Positions 17,168 through 25,105 of a stretch of DNA of 64,000 nucleotides are shown one piece after another; position 1 is the first letter of the stretch, and every line of letters begins with the position of its first letter. The position numbers were made by a program, and so were the translations under genes. The DNA is from Sediminicola luteus (GTDB lineage Bacteria; Bacteroidota; Bacteroidia; Flavobacteriales; Flavobacteriaceae). The DNA is taken from NCBI RefSeq assembly GCF_002514735.1, contig NZ_NBWU01000005.1, positions 1 to 64,000 on the forward strand. The letters are read 5' to 3'. The notes below the pieces were generated by a model. That model worked only from the letters and a program-made list of their open reading frames with translations, was not told the origin of the DNA and did no database searches.

Positions 17168-19327
17168 ATGGTTAGCACAGAGACGATTTACAATACCCTA
17201 ACCCATCATTTTGGCTATGATAGGTTCCGGGAGGGACAAGAAGCTATCATTACCCATTTCCTTGCCGGGAAAGATGGTTTGGTGATTATGCCCACAGGGG
17301 GTGGTAAATCGATGTGCTATCAGTTGCCGGCTTTATTACAAAAGGGAACGACACTGGTGGTATCGCCACTGATCGCCTTGATGAAAGATCAGGTAGATGC
17401 CCTAAAGACCCATGGTATTGCGGCTGCTTTTTTTAATAGTAGCCAGACCGAGATGGAGCAAGCACAAATTTTGGAAGCTGTAAAGGCCCACGAGTTAAAA
17501 TTGCTTTATGTGGCACCGGAAAGTTTGGCTTGGCTGGAAAGCGTTATGCAACCCGATTATATTTCGGCCATTGCCATAGACGAGGCCCATTGTATTTCGG
17601 CCTGGGGTCACGATTTTAGGCCTTCTTACCAGCAATTGGGGTATTTAAAGCAACGCTTGCCCCAAGTACCCATTTTGGCCTTGACCGCTACGGCCGATAA
17701 GGCTACCCGTCAAGATATTCTGGACCAATTGGGTATAGGCCAGGCAAAACAATTCGTTTCTTCCTTCGATCGGCCCAATCTGTTTCTGGAGGTCCGGCCC
17801 GCCGACAAACGCCTTCAACAGATAACGACTTTTATTCGAAAACAACCCGATAGTAGTGGTATTATCTATTGCCTAAGTAGAAAAACCACCGAGACCTTGG
17901 CCGATAAGTTGGTGGGGCAAGGTTTTGATGCGGCCGCCTACCATGCCGGCTTGGAATTTGCCGAAAGGGCCCAAGTACAGGAGGATTTTGTGCATGACCG
18001 TACCAAGATTGTTTGTGCCACCATCGCTTTTGGCATGGGTATAGACAAGAGTAATGTACGTTGGGTCATCCACTACAATATGCCCAAGAATATAGAGGGG
18101 TATTACCAAGAAATCGGTAGGGCCGGGCGCGACGGACTACCTTCGGAGGCCTTATTATTCCATTCCTATGCCGATGTGATCCAACTACGCAAGTTTATGG
18201 AAGGGGCTACCAACGAAGAAGTGCAAGAGGCCAAATTGGACCGAATGAAGCAATTTTCGGAAGCTACCAGTTGCCGGAGGAAAATATTGCTCACCTATTT
18301 TGGCGAGGCTCGGGAAGAAGATTGTGGCCATTGCGATGTTTGTTTAGATCCACCCAATTTTTTCGATGCTACCGTTTTGGCACAAAAGGCCCTTTCGGTA
18401 GTGGTGCGCACTGGCGAAAAGGAGGCCATGGGTACGGTAATTGATGTGTTGCGGGGTGCGCGTAATGCGAATGTATTGGACAAAGGCTATGATAAGGTGC
18501 GTTCGTATGGGGTAGGCAAGGACGTATCATGGCGTGATTGGCAGCATTATTTGATCATGATGATCAACCAAGGTGCCATGGAAGTCGCCTATAACGAACA
18601 TGGGGCCCTAAAATGTACTGAATTCTCCAAAAGGATTCTTTTTAAGGGCGACCCCATTCAAATAACCCGCCCACAAGAAGGCGTGGAAAGAAAACGATTG
18701 GCCTTGGCCAAGAATAGCGTACCGGAATTGGATGCCGTAGGGGCTGGGCTTTTTGAACGCTTAAAGGAATTGAGGGGGCAACTGGCCACAGCCGAAGGGG
18801 TACCGGCCTATGTGGTATTTAGTGATGCCAGCCTAAAGGATATGGCCTTACGCAAACCCGGTAACGATGCTGCTTTTTTAGAAGTATCGGGGGTTGGTCA
18901 ACATAAATTGACGCGTTTTGGGGCCGATTTTTTACAATTGATTCGAGATTTTGCCGAAGCCGAGGGGGTGTCCTTACATCTGGGTGTACCCAAAACGACC
19001 AAAACCAAAAAGGCTAGAAAGTCGAACAAACGCCCCACGCATTTGATGAGTTATGATCTTTTCCAAGCAGGGAAATCCGTTGATGAAGTAGCAGAGAACC
19101 GGGGTTTTGTGAAGGGGACCATCGTGCAGCATATCATAAAAGCCCAAGCCGAAGGTCTGCCTTTGGATCGAGATCGGTTGGTAGCTAAAGAAACCCTGGA
19201 CCGGTTACGCGAGGCCAATTCTGAATTGGGTAACCCAATGACCTTAAAAGCCTACTACGATTATTTTGAGCAGCAGATAAGCTATGATGATATCCGTTTG
19301 GGTTTATTGGTGTTGGAAACAGAATAA
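17168..19327 (+). CDS. recQ: ATP-dependent DNA helicase RecQ
   Basis: 719 residues, the normal length for bacterial RecQ with extensions. Motif I is MPTGGGKSMCYQLPAL near residue 42. The DEAH box is AIDEAHCISAWGHDFRPSY near 138, and motif VI is QEIGRAGRDG near 317. A zinc-binding cluster at ~358-391 (CRRKILLTYFG ... CGHCDVC) is followed by the winged-helix RQC part and an HRDC domain near 525-600 (LRKPGNDAAFLEVSGVG). A helix-turn-helix tail (VDEVAENRGFVKGTIVQHI) closes the protein. It unwinds DNA during recombination and fork repair. A TACATTCG box ends 4 bp before the ATG, so the transcript may have almost no leader. It is convergent with blaR1, with 1 bp between the stops. Confidence 0.95.
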   Translation: MVSTETIYNTLTHHFGYDRFREGQEAIITHFLAGKDGLVIMPTGGGKSMCYQLPALLQKGTTLVVSPLIALMKDQVDALKTHGIAAAFFNSSQTEMEQAQILEAVKAHELKLLYVAPESLAWLESVMQPDYISAIAIDEAHCISAWGHDFRPSYQQLGYLKQRLPQVPILALTATADKATRQDILDQLGIGQAKQFVSSFDRPNLFLEVRPADKRLQQITTFIRKQPDSSGIIYCLSRKTTETLADKLVGQGFDAAAYHAGLEFAERAQVQEDFVHDRTKIVCATIAFGMGIDKSNVRWVIHYNMPKNIEGYYQEIGRAGRDGLPSEALLFHSYADVIQLRKFMEGATNEEVQEAKLDRMKQFSEATSCRRKILLTYFGEAREEDCGHCDVCLDPPNFFDATVLAQKALSVVVRTGEKEAMGTVIDVLRGARNANVLDKGYDKVRSYGVGKDVSWRDWQHYLIMMINQGAMEVAYNEHGALKCTEFSKRILFKGDPIQITRPQEGVERKRLALAKNSVPELDAVGAGLFERLKELRGQLATAEGVPAYVVFSDASLKDMALRKPGNDAAFLEVSGVGQHKLTRFGADFLQLIRDFAEAEGVSLHLGVPKTTKTKKARKSNKRPTHLMSYDLFQAGKSVDEVAENRGFVKGTIVQHIIKAQAEGLPLDRDRLVAKETLDRLREANSELGNPMTLKAYYDYFEQQISYDDIRLGLLVLETE

Positions 19328-19328
19328 A

Positions 19329-22157
19329 CTATTCTCCTAGGGTAATTTGAATGGGTCTGTAATCAAATTCCGTTTGATCCGATTTGAAGTCAAAGAGCAA
19401 AATTTTTGCCCCAGTTGGCGTCCCGTCAATGGCTTTTTGAGCTGCATTCGTCAACTGGTTCCCTGAAATAGTAAAGGTGGATAGTCCCGGTATCTTTAAT
19501 TTGAAGGACGTAGTTCGACCGGATTCCATTTCCAGTTTTAGGTTCTTGATTTCTTTTTTATTCAGTACTAATGTCTTTTCATTCGATCCATTCAGCCATA
19601 ACTTTTTTTTAGATGCCCAATCGATTTGCTCCTGGTTGTGGCTAGGTGGTGGGGGTAACAATGTATAGGTCTCAAATTCCCCACCAACATCAAATGAGAG
19701 TTTGTCTTGATCCGATAAGGCCTTGTAACGTTTTAAGGTTTTTTCGTATTGTTTTGAAAAGGCACGTTGTTGTACTTGGGATAGCTCTGTATATGAAATA
19801 GGATAGGTGTCGTAAAAAGTACCCAATAACTCGATTAAGGAATGACGTGCTTTAAAGTAGGCATTCAGTTTTCTGTTTTTTGGGCTGATGAGAACTACTT
19901 CATTAGCCGGTGGCATGGCCATTGGTTCTTTATGGGCATAGTGGGTAATGTTATAGCCTTTTAGGTGATGCGCACTATGGTCATAATCAATGTCAGTAAT
20001 ATCTACCATACGCTGTTGGTGGAAATGGATATCTAGGGTAGTTTGTTTTTTTTTATCTTCCGGAATTTGGGATAAGAGTGCGTTCAGGGTTGTGGTGATC
20101 GCATTTTTTTCAACGGCTGTACCGTTTATCTCCACTTTCCCAAGTTGGCTTACATCGACCCGGATGCTAAGTGCCGGTTGTTGGCTTGGAGTACTTTTTA
20201 AAGTCTTCTCGTCATTGTTTTGGCTGGCTTGTGTATTAGGGCTACCGGATATTTTGTTTTTTGGAATTTCTACACCTTCTTGGTTTACATAAGCTTCTTG
20301 GTTTGGTTTTAGCCCAAATGAAAGATCGATCCAAGCGACACCCTTTCGACCACTAAGGGCAATGCCTTTATCGGTTTCAGCCAGGCTAAACTCGAAATAG
20401 GCCAAATCGGGGTCGTTGGCCGACTTGGGCTCTTGGGGGTCTGCCATACCATAGGCATCGATCAACTGATTAGAACGATTGTCTAGGTTGAATGATAAGG
20501 TTTTCCAAGCACAGCCTTCAAGGCAGGTCATAGCGATACCTTTTTCGGTTTTTTGCATGAGAATGCGAAAGGTGGTTGTTTCTTTTTCGGTACCGTTTTT
20601 TGTTGGTGTCGGCGGCTTGTTTGGCGGGGTTATCCCATGTTTTTCCCTAAGATGTGGAGGAATGGCGTCGTAATCTGAACGCGCCATAAAATAGGCGATC
20701 TGTAGTTCGTCGTACAAGCTTGGGTCGGGGTTGGCCCTATACCTACTTAAAAGACCTTCGTACTGTTGTACGGTAGATCGGTATTGGTTTATTGGGGCGT
20801 TTGTAAACGTTTGTTCAAAGCCATCTTGGGTATACAGACTTACCTGATGGGGTTGGGGAAAACGTTTGGATCTGGCGTTTTTGTAAACCTTGCTTTGGAT
20901 ATAGTGTGTTATATCTTCTAAGCTATATTGGTCTAAGGATGAATTGGGTATTACCTTACCATTTAACCATAGTGCGTATTCGTTATGATTCTTCCAAGAT
21001 TCAAATAATTCGGCAGTTGGTGCGGTCGGTTCTAGCATGGATTCCTCATTTATTTGGAATGGGAGCTCCGGTAAGCTTGTGGCCTTGGATTTTTGTTCTG
21101 AGGACATTTGACCATAAATAGCCATGGCCTTTTTGTAATCACCTAAGTTTATATTGAGTTTACCCTGGGGCGTACTAAAACCTTTAAGCAGGTTTTCGAA
21201 GATATCTAGCAGCTCTTTTGATACCCCATCTTGTGGCACCTTGCTTTCGGTTTGCTGCGCTATGGGCATTGTTGAACTATATTCTATTACGGTTTGGGTG
21301 GTAGAGAAACCATAGACCAACAAGACCAGTAAGGGGATGATTAACCCATAGGATACGATGTTTAGGCGGGTGTTTTTCGATTTATTCATTTGAACGAACC
21401 TTTTCTTTAATGAGGGATAGTTGATGGTACTACCCAAAACAGGTCTGTGTTGGGCATAGGAGAGCAAAATGTTTTGATAGTTGTCGATATTTCGGTACCG
21501 ATTCAGCACTTCATTGTCGGCCAAAAATTCGTGATTAAGCTTTACCGTTCTTAAGGCCAGATAAATGAAAGGGTTGAACCATAGCACTAGGGCCAACAGC
21601 TCTAACAAGAAAACATCGTAGCTGTGTTTTTGCCGGGCATGTGCTTCTTCATGGGCAATAACCTCTTGGGGTATTTCATTTTTTAAATAAGAGAACCTAT
21701 CAAAGAATAGCCAATTAAAAAATGAGAATGGGACTTTTAGGTCTATGGGAAGAATATGAAGACTTTTTTCTGTTTTTTGAACCGGATTGGTAGTTTTTAA
21801 ATGTATAAGTCGGCCACAGTTGAGAGCAAACCTGACCGACATAAAGAGTACACCCAATATATAGATTACCGGAAGGAGGTCAATCAATCGATCCCAGAAC
21901 GAAACCGCTACCGTTTCTGGCAAGTAGGTGGTTTCTTGGGCTGGGAAGCTTTCTATGGGGTGGGTGTTAATGGGCGGAAGGTTAACAAATTGGGTAAAAG
22001 TGATCAGCGGAATGGAGAATGCTATAGGCCACATTAACAGTAAATACCAGCGTTTGATTTGGTGGTTGGGGGTATTTTCCAACAGGGTTTTGAACAATAA
22101 CCAAAAACCTAGGGCACAGGCCGATACTTTTAGCAGGTAGATTAGAAAAATGATCAT
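19329..22157 (-). CDS. blaR1: BlaR1-type M56 membrane metallopeptidase with a large non-PBP sensor region
   Basis: 942 residues. The N-terminal ~290 form the M56 module: membrane helices near 1-22, 36-56, 92-112, 182-202 and 265-285, with the zinc site HEEAH at 169-173 and a later NHEFLADNEV at 208-217. The ~650-residue periplasmic part does not resemble the penicillin-binding sensor of staphylococcal BlaR1. It contains two homologous segments at ~530-571 and ~588-629 (KGIAMTCLEGCAWKTLSF and KGIALSGRKGVAWIDLSF) plus LWLNG motifs near 396 and in the C-terminal part. By analogy it senses an envelope signal and then inactivates BlaI. Its start overlaps the blaI stop (ATGA), so the two are translationally coupled. 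Confidence 0.88.
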   Translation of the reverse strand: MIIFLIYLLKVSACALGFWLLFKTLLENTPNHQIKRWYLLLMWPIAFSIPLITFTQFVNLPPINTHPIESFPAQETTYLPETVAVSFWDRLIDLLPVIYILGVLFMSVRFALNCGRLIHLKTTNPVQKTEKSLHILPIDLKVPFSFFNWLFFDRFSYLKNEIPQEVIAHEEAHARQKHSYDVFLLELLALVLWFNPFIYLALRTVKLNHEFLADNEVLNRYRNIDNYQNILLSYAQHRPVLGSTINYPSLKKRFVQMNKSKNTRLNIVSYGLIIPLLVLLVYGFSTTQTVIEYSSTMPIAQQTESKVPQDGVSKELLDIFENLLKGFSTPQGKLNINLGDYKKAMAIYGQMSSEQKSKATSLPELPFQINEESMLEPTAPTAELFESWKNHNEYALWLNGKVIPNSSLDQYSLEDITHYIQSKVYKNARSKRFPQPHQVSLYTQDGFEQTFTNAPINQYRSTVQQYEGLLSRYRANPDPSLYDELQIAYFMARSDYDAIPPHLREKHGITPPNKPPTPTKNGTEKETTTFRILMQKTEKGIAMTCLEGCAWKTLSFNLDNRSNQLIDAYGMADPQEPKSANDPDLAYFEFSLAETDKGIALSGRKGVAWIDLSFGLKPNQEAYVNQEGVEIPKNKISGSPNTQASQNNDEKTLKSTPSQQPALSIRVDVSQLGKVEINGTAVEKNAITTTLNALLSQIPEDKKKQTTLDIHFHQQRMVDITDIDYDHSAHHLKGYNITHYAHKEPMAMPPANEVVLISPKNRKLNAYFKARHSLIELLGTFYDTYPISYTELSQVQQRAFSKQYEKTLKRYKALSDQDKLSFDVGGEFETYTLLPPPPSHNQEQIDWASKKKLWLNGSNEKTLVLNKKEIKNLKLEMESGRTTSFKLKIPGLSTFTISGNQLTNAAQKAIDGTPTGAKILLFDFKSDQTEFDYRPIQITLGE

Positions 22158-22525
22158 TGTTGGTCTAGTTTGTTGTTGATTAGGCTGCGTAACGATTCCA
22201 ACTCTTTTTTGCTGAGGTTGGAAGTGTTGGTGAAAAAAGATACGAACTGGCTCGGGCTATTGTTGAAGAAATTTTGAACTAGTCCGTTCAGTTGCTTTGA
22301 AAAATAGGCTTCCTTGGTCACCAAGGGATAATATTGGCGTGAGTTCCCGAAAAGGGTATACCCCACGAACTGCTTTTTCGCCATTCGCTTTAACATGGTG
22401 GCCAAAGTGGTGGTGGCAGGCTTGGGTTCGGGATAAGCTTCTAAAAGATCTTTCATAAAAGCTTTTTCCAATTGCCATAAATGGTTCATTAGTTCTTCTT
22501 CCGAGGCCGATAATCCTTTTTTCAT
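22154..22525 (-). CDS. blaI: BlaI/MecI-family transcriptional repressor
   Basis: 123 residues from the ATG at 22525; the longer in-frame start at 22609 would run through the operators and gives an odd Cys/Tyr-rich leader. The N-terminal winged helix is typical (LSASEEELMNHLWQLEKAF, then ATTTLATMLKRMAKKQFVGY), followed by a C-terminal dimerisation helix with SPSQFVSFFTN. BlaI-type repressors bind TACA-type palindromes and are removed by the partner BlaR1 protease. Three such palindromes sit directly upstream on its own promoter, so autoregulation is very likely. Confidence 0.93.
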   Translation of the reverse strand: MKKGLSASEEELMNHLWQLEKAFMKDLLEAYPEPKPATTTLATMLKRMAKKQFVGYTLFGNSRQYYPLVTKEAYFSKQLNGLVQNFFNNSPSQFVSFFTNTSNLSKKELESLRSLINNKLDQQ

Positions 22526-22526
22526 T

Positions 22527-22587
22527 TCTACAAGATTAGAGTATGCTCTACAAATATAGAAATAAAAACAAGCTCTACAAGTGTAGA
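22527..22587 (-). promoter_or_regulatory. blaI promoter with three BlaI operators
   Basis: Three 14-bp inverted repeats of the form TCTACAnnnnTAGA lie at 22527-22540, 22547-22560 and 22574-22587. The third is perfect (TCTACA-AG-TGTAGA), the first two imperfect. On the minus strand a TATATTTG -7 box lies at 22558-22551, inside the second operator. A TTG -33 element lies at 22580-22578, inside the third, with exactly 19 bp between the two elements. The first operator ends 2 bp before the start codon. Repressor binding would therefore cover both promoter elements and the translation start region. Confidence 0.8.
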
Positions 22588-22755
22588 GGTTAAAAATGTA
22601 GAAACACAAGCAAGCTGTATATTACCGTGTTAGCGATTGAACGGCATGTTTGAGCTCTTGTGCCCTATCACCAACTAGTGAACCCCATGGTTCGATTTTG
22701 GTGGATTTTTAGGCTGGTATGGTGGCCTATGCACAAAGCGAGTAGTGAAAGCGCG

Positions 22756-22776
22756 ACCCCCAGCCATGCTGGGGGT
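22756..22776. repeat. perfect 9-bp hairpin
   Basis: ACCCCCAGC-CAT-GCTGGGGGT. No T tract follows, so it is not a standard terminator. It stands 14 bp before the palindromic element. Confidence 0.5.
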
Positions 22777-22790
22777 AACACCTAAATAAT

Positions 22791-22952
22791 TGAACTCATT
22801 CAGATTTTTTCAATTTGCTAAAAAATTGCTGTTTTTAGCTCTGTTTTTGTCTTTTTTTCCTCGTGTAGCGCTGCTATGCAACTCAAAAAAGCCTTCATCA
22901 GAGCTAAAAACTTCTAATTTTCGCTTAAATCCAAAAAGTCTAAATGAGTTCA
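22791..22952. repeat. 162-bp palindromic (MITE-like) element
   Basis: The outer arms TGAACTCATT (22791-22800) and AATGAGTTCA (22943-22952) are perfect inverted repeats. The inner arms GTTTTTAGCTCTG (22831-22843) and CAGAGCTAAAAAC (22899-22911) are also perfect and lie symmetrically about the same centre (~22871). Weaker complementarity joins them. The centre holds TAGCGCTGCTA. The element ends 3 bp before the stop codon of the M20 dipeptidase gene. It could be a non-autonomous transposon-like repeat or a folded RNA that ends transcription; no second copy is seen in this window. Confidence 0.65.
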
Positions 22953-22955
22953 TTG

Positions 22956-24347
22956 TTATGCCTGACTTAACTCGGCAAAATACTTGTGGAAATACGGAAT
23001 GGTCTCAATGCCTTTAAAATAGTTCCAGACCCCGAAATGTTCGTTGGGCGAGTGAATGGCGTCGCTGTCTAGCCCAAAGCCCATTAGAATGGTTTTGCTT
23101 TGCAACTCTTCTTCGAAAAGGGCCACGATCGGAATACTGCCCCCGCTGCGCTGCGGAATGGGGGTTTTGCCAAAAGTAGTCTCGTAGGCCTTGGAAGCGG
23201 CCTGGTAACCCACCGTATCTATAGGGGTCACATAGCCTTGGCCGCCATGGTGAGGGGTAACCTGTACGGTGACACCGGCCGGGGCGATACTTTCGAAATG
23301 GTTTTTGAAAAGCGTGGTGATCTCTTCCCAATCTTGATGGGGCACCAAACGCATGGAGATCTTGGCGTAGGCCTTGGAGGCGATTACCGTTTTGGCCCCT
23401 TCACCAATATAACCGCCCCAAATGCCGTTCACATCGAGGGTTGGGCGGATGGAGTTGCGTTCGTTGGTAGTGTAGCCGGCTTCGCCATGTACATCGGCAA
23501 TGTCCAGAGCGGCTTTATAGGCTTCCTTGTCAAAAGGCGCCTTGGCCATTTCGGCCCGTTCTTCGGTGCTGAGTTCTTCTACCTTATCGTAAAAACCCGG
23601 GATGGTGATATGGTTGTTTTCGTCGTGAAGCGATGCAATCATTTGGGCCAAGATGTTGATGGGGTTGGCCACGGCACCCCCATAAAGACCGGAGTGCAGA
23701 TCACGGTTGGGCCCGGTAACTTCGACCTCTACATAACTGAGTCCGCGTAGGCCAGTGGTTATGGAGGGAATATCGTTGGCGATCATACCGGTATCGGAGA
23801 TCAAGATAATGTCGTTTTGCAACAACTCACGATGGCCTTTGACAAAAGTGGCCAGGTTGGCACTACCTACCTCTTCTTCCCCTTCGATCATAAACTTGAT
23901 GTTGCAAGGTACTTGTCCGGTCTGGGTCATAAACTCCAAGGCCTTTACATGCATGTACATTTGACCTTTGTCGTCACAGGCCCCACGGGCAAAAATGGCC
24001 CCGTCGGGATGTTTTTCCGTTTTTTTGATTACGGGTTCGTAAGGCGGACTGTCCCATAACTCCAAAGGATCGGCGGGTTGTACATCGTAATGGCCATAGA
24101 CCAATACGGTTGGCGCATTGGGGTCTACCTTTTTTTCGGCATAAACAATAGGGTAACCATCGGTTTCATATACAGTGGCGGTGTCACAACCTGCCTCTAA
24201 AAGGCGGGTTTTGATGACTTCGGCCGTATCGATCACATCTTGTGAAAAAGCGGGGTCGGCACTAACCGAAGGTATTTTAAGAAGCTCTATAAGTTCGTTG
24301 AGAAAGCGGTCTTTGTGTTGGGCCAGATAGCCTTGTATGTCTTGCAT
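22956..24347 (-). CDS. M20-family dipeptidase
   Basis: 463 residues, the usual length for M20 dipeptidases. Metal-site motifs are present in order: VLVYGHYDVQPAD near residue 82 (H, D), FARGACDDKGQMYMHVKA near 114 (bridging Asp), FMIEGEEEVGSANL near 154 (catalytic Glu-Glu), and a C-terminal LDSDAIHSPNEHFG with the last His ligand. The lid/dimerisation domain lies in between. It probably hydrolyses di- or short peptides in the cytoplasm; there is no signal peptide. A monocistronic gene, with the palindromic element just after its stop. Confidence 0.92.
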   Translation of the reverse strand: MQDIQGYLAQHKDRFLNELIELLKIPSVSADPAFSQDVIDTAEVIKTRLLEAGCDTATVYETDGYPIVYAEKKVDPNAPTVLVYGHYDVQPADPLELWDSPPYEPVIKKTEKHPDGAIFARGACDDKGQMYMHVKALEFMTQTGQVPCNIKFMIEGEEEVGSANLATFVKGHRELLQNDIILISDTGMIANDIPSITTGLRGLSYVEVEVTGPNRDLHSGLYGGAVANPINILAQMIASLHDENNHITIPGFYDKVEELSTEERAEMAKAPFDKEAYKAALDIADVHGEAGYTTNERNSIRPTLDVNGIWGGYIGEGAKTVIASKAYAKISMRLVPHQDWEEITTLFKNHFESIAPAGVTVQVTPHHGGQGYVTPIDTVGYQAASKAYETTFGKTPIPQRSGGSIPIVALFEEELQSKTILMGFGLDSDAIHSPNEHFGVWNYFKGIETIPYFHKYFAELSQA

Positions 24348-24864
24348 ATTTGATAAAGAATAGACTATAAAAATACAAAAACCCCTAGAGGGGGTCTATT
24401 ATTTTTTTAAATGTTTAGCTCCCGCTCCCATAGCTAGCGGGTTGGGGTGATGGCGATGGTAGGCCCAAACCAACAAGGGGCGGCCTTTATAGGGTTGGAA
24501 CTACTATTGGACCATAAAGATCATAGGACAAGGTATGAATATCTGAAAGTTAGATATTAGACCGCTTCGCTGTCCCCGCCATGCCCCTTGGCATGGGTAG
24601 AATTTAGAAAATAGACTTGCTGATATTCAGAGTTTTACGTATTGGATTTCTATAGGAACAATCAACCAAATCAAAAAAGATAAAATCCATGGATTCGTTT
24701 TTTTGGGGAGCCACTAAAATGTAATCGTTTGGCATGCAGCCGTCTTTTTTCTTTGTTCTTTGCTCTTTATGTCTGAAGCCATCAAGTTTCGGATGGCTAT
24801 GAGGACAAGGCAAGAAAAATTGAACAGACTGGGAATAAAAAGCTGGTCATTCCATTTTTTCGTT
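24348..24864. other. gene-free stretch with small hairpins before tRNA-Leu
   Basis: I see no convincing gene. The stretch holds three hairpins: ACCCC-TAGAG-GGGGT (24381-24395), CCCGCT/AGCGGG (24421-24441) and a perfect CCATGCC-CCTT-GGCATGG (24579-24596). A minus-strand reading frame at 24604-24813 has no recognisable features and I do not call it a gene. Confidence 0.5.
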
Positions 24865-24872
24865 TATATTTG
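24865..24872 (+). promoter_or_regulatory. -7 box of the tRNA-Leu promoter
   Basis: TATATTTG is a perfect match to the Bacteroidetes TAnnTTTG box and lies 44 bp before the tRNA. Confidence 0.6.
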
Positions 24873-24916
24873 CATCCGCAATCACGGAATTACATTCTGT
24901 AATTGTACTGCCAGAC

Positions 24917-24998
24917 GCGGATGTGGTGGAACTGGTAGACACGCTAGACTTAGGATCTAGTGCCGCAAGGCGTGGGGGTTCGATTCCCTTCATCCGCA
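24917..24998 (+). tRNA. tRNA-Leu (anticodon TAG)
   Basis: An 82-nt class II tRNA. The acceptor GCGGATG pairs with CATCCGC, discriminator A at 24998. The anticodon stem CTAGA/TCTAG encloses the loop CTTAGGA with anticodon TAG. The long variable arm is TGCCGCAAGGCGT, and the T arm GGGGGTTCGATTCCC is intact. CCA is not encoded. Its 3' part is the integration target of the two elements that follow. Confidence 0.97.
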
Positions 24999-24999
24999 C
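24948..24999 (+). repeat. attachment site copy 1 (inside tRNA-Leu)
   Basis: A 52-bp direct repeat, identical to 26465-26516 and 29216-29267. It starts at the anticodon loop (ACTTAGGATC) and ends one base after the tRNA (CATCCGCAC). This copy belongs to the intact tRNA and marks the left end of the tandem elements. Confidence 0.9.
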
Positions 25000-25003
25000 A
25001 AAC

Positions 25004-25032
25004 AAAACCCTCTGAGAATCAGAGGGTTTTTT
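25004..25032 (+). terminator. terminator of tRNA-Leu, supplied by element 1
   Basis: Stem AACCCTCTGA / TCAGAGGGTT with loop GAA, followed by T6. A near-identical copy follows att copy 2 (26521-26549), but not copy 3. Confidence 0.85.
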
Positions 25033-25105
25033 GTTTCGCAACCTATTTGCGTTTCATCCTAAAAAATAATACACTTCATTTGTCCAAATAACAGGTAATA
25101 CTATT

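Noticed and set aside
700-22790. 15-bp identical stretch TAACACCTAAATAAT at 700-714 and 22776-22790
   Set aside because: In an AT-rich window of this length a shared 15-mer is expected by chance; flanks do not match.
24604-24813. 69-codon minus-strand ORF before tRNA-Leu
   Set aside because: No start context, no family-like pattern, and low-complexity stretches; I do not consider it a gene.
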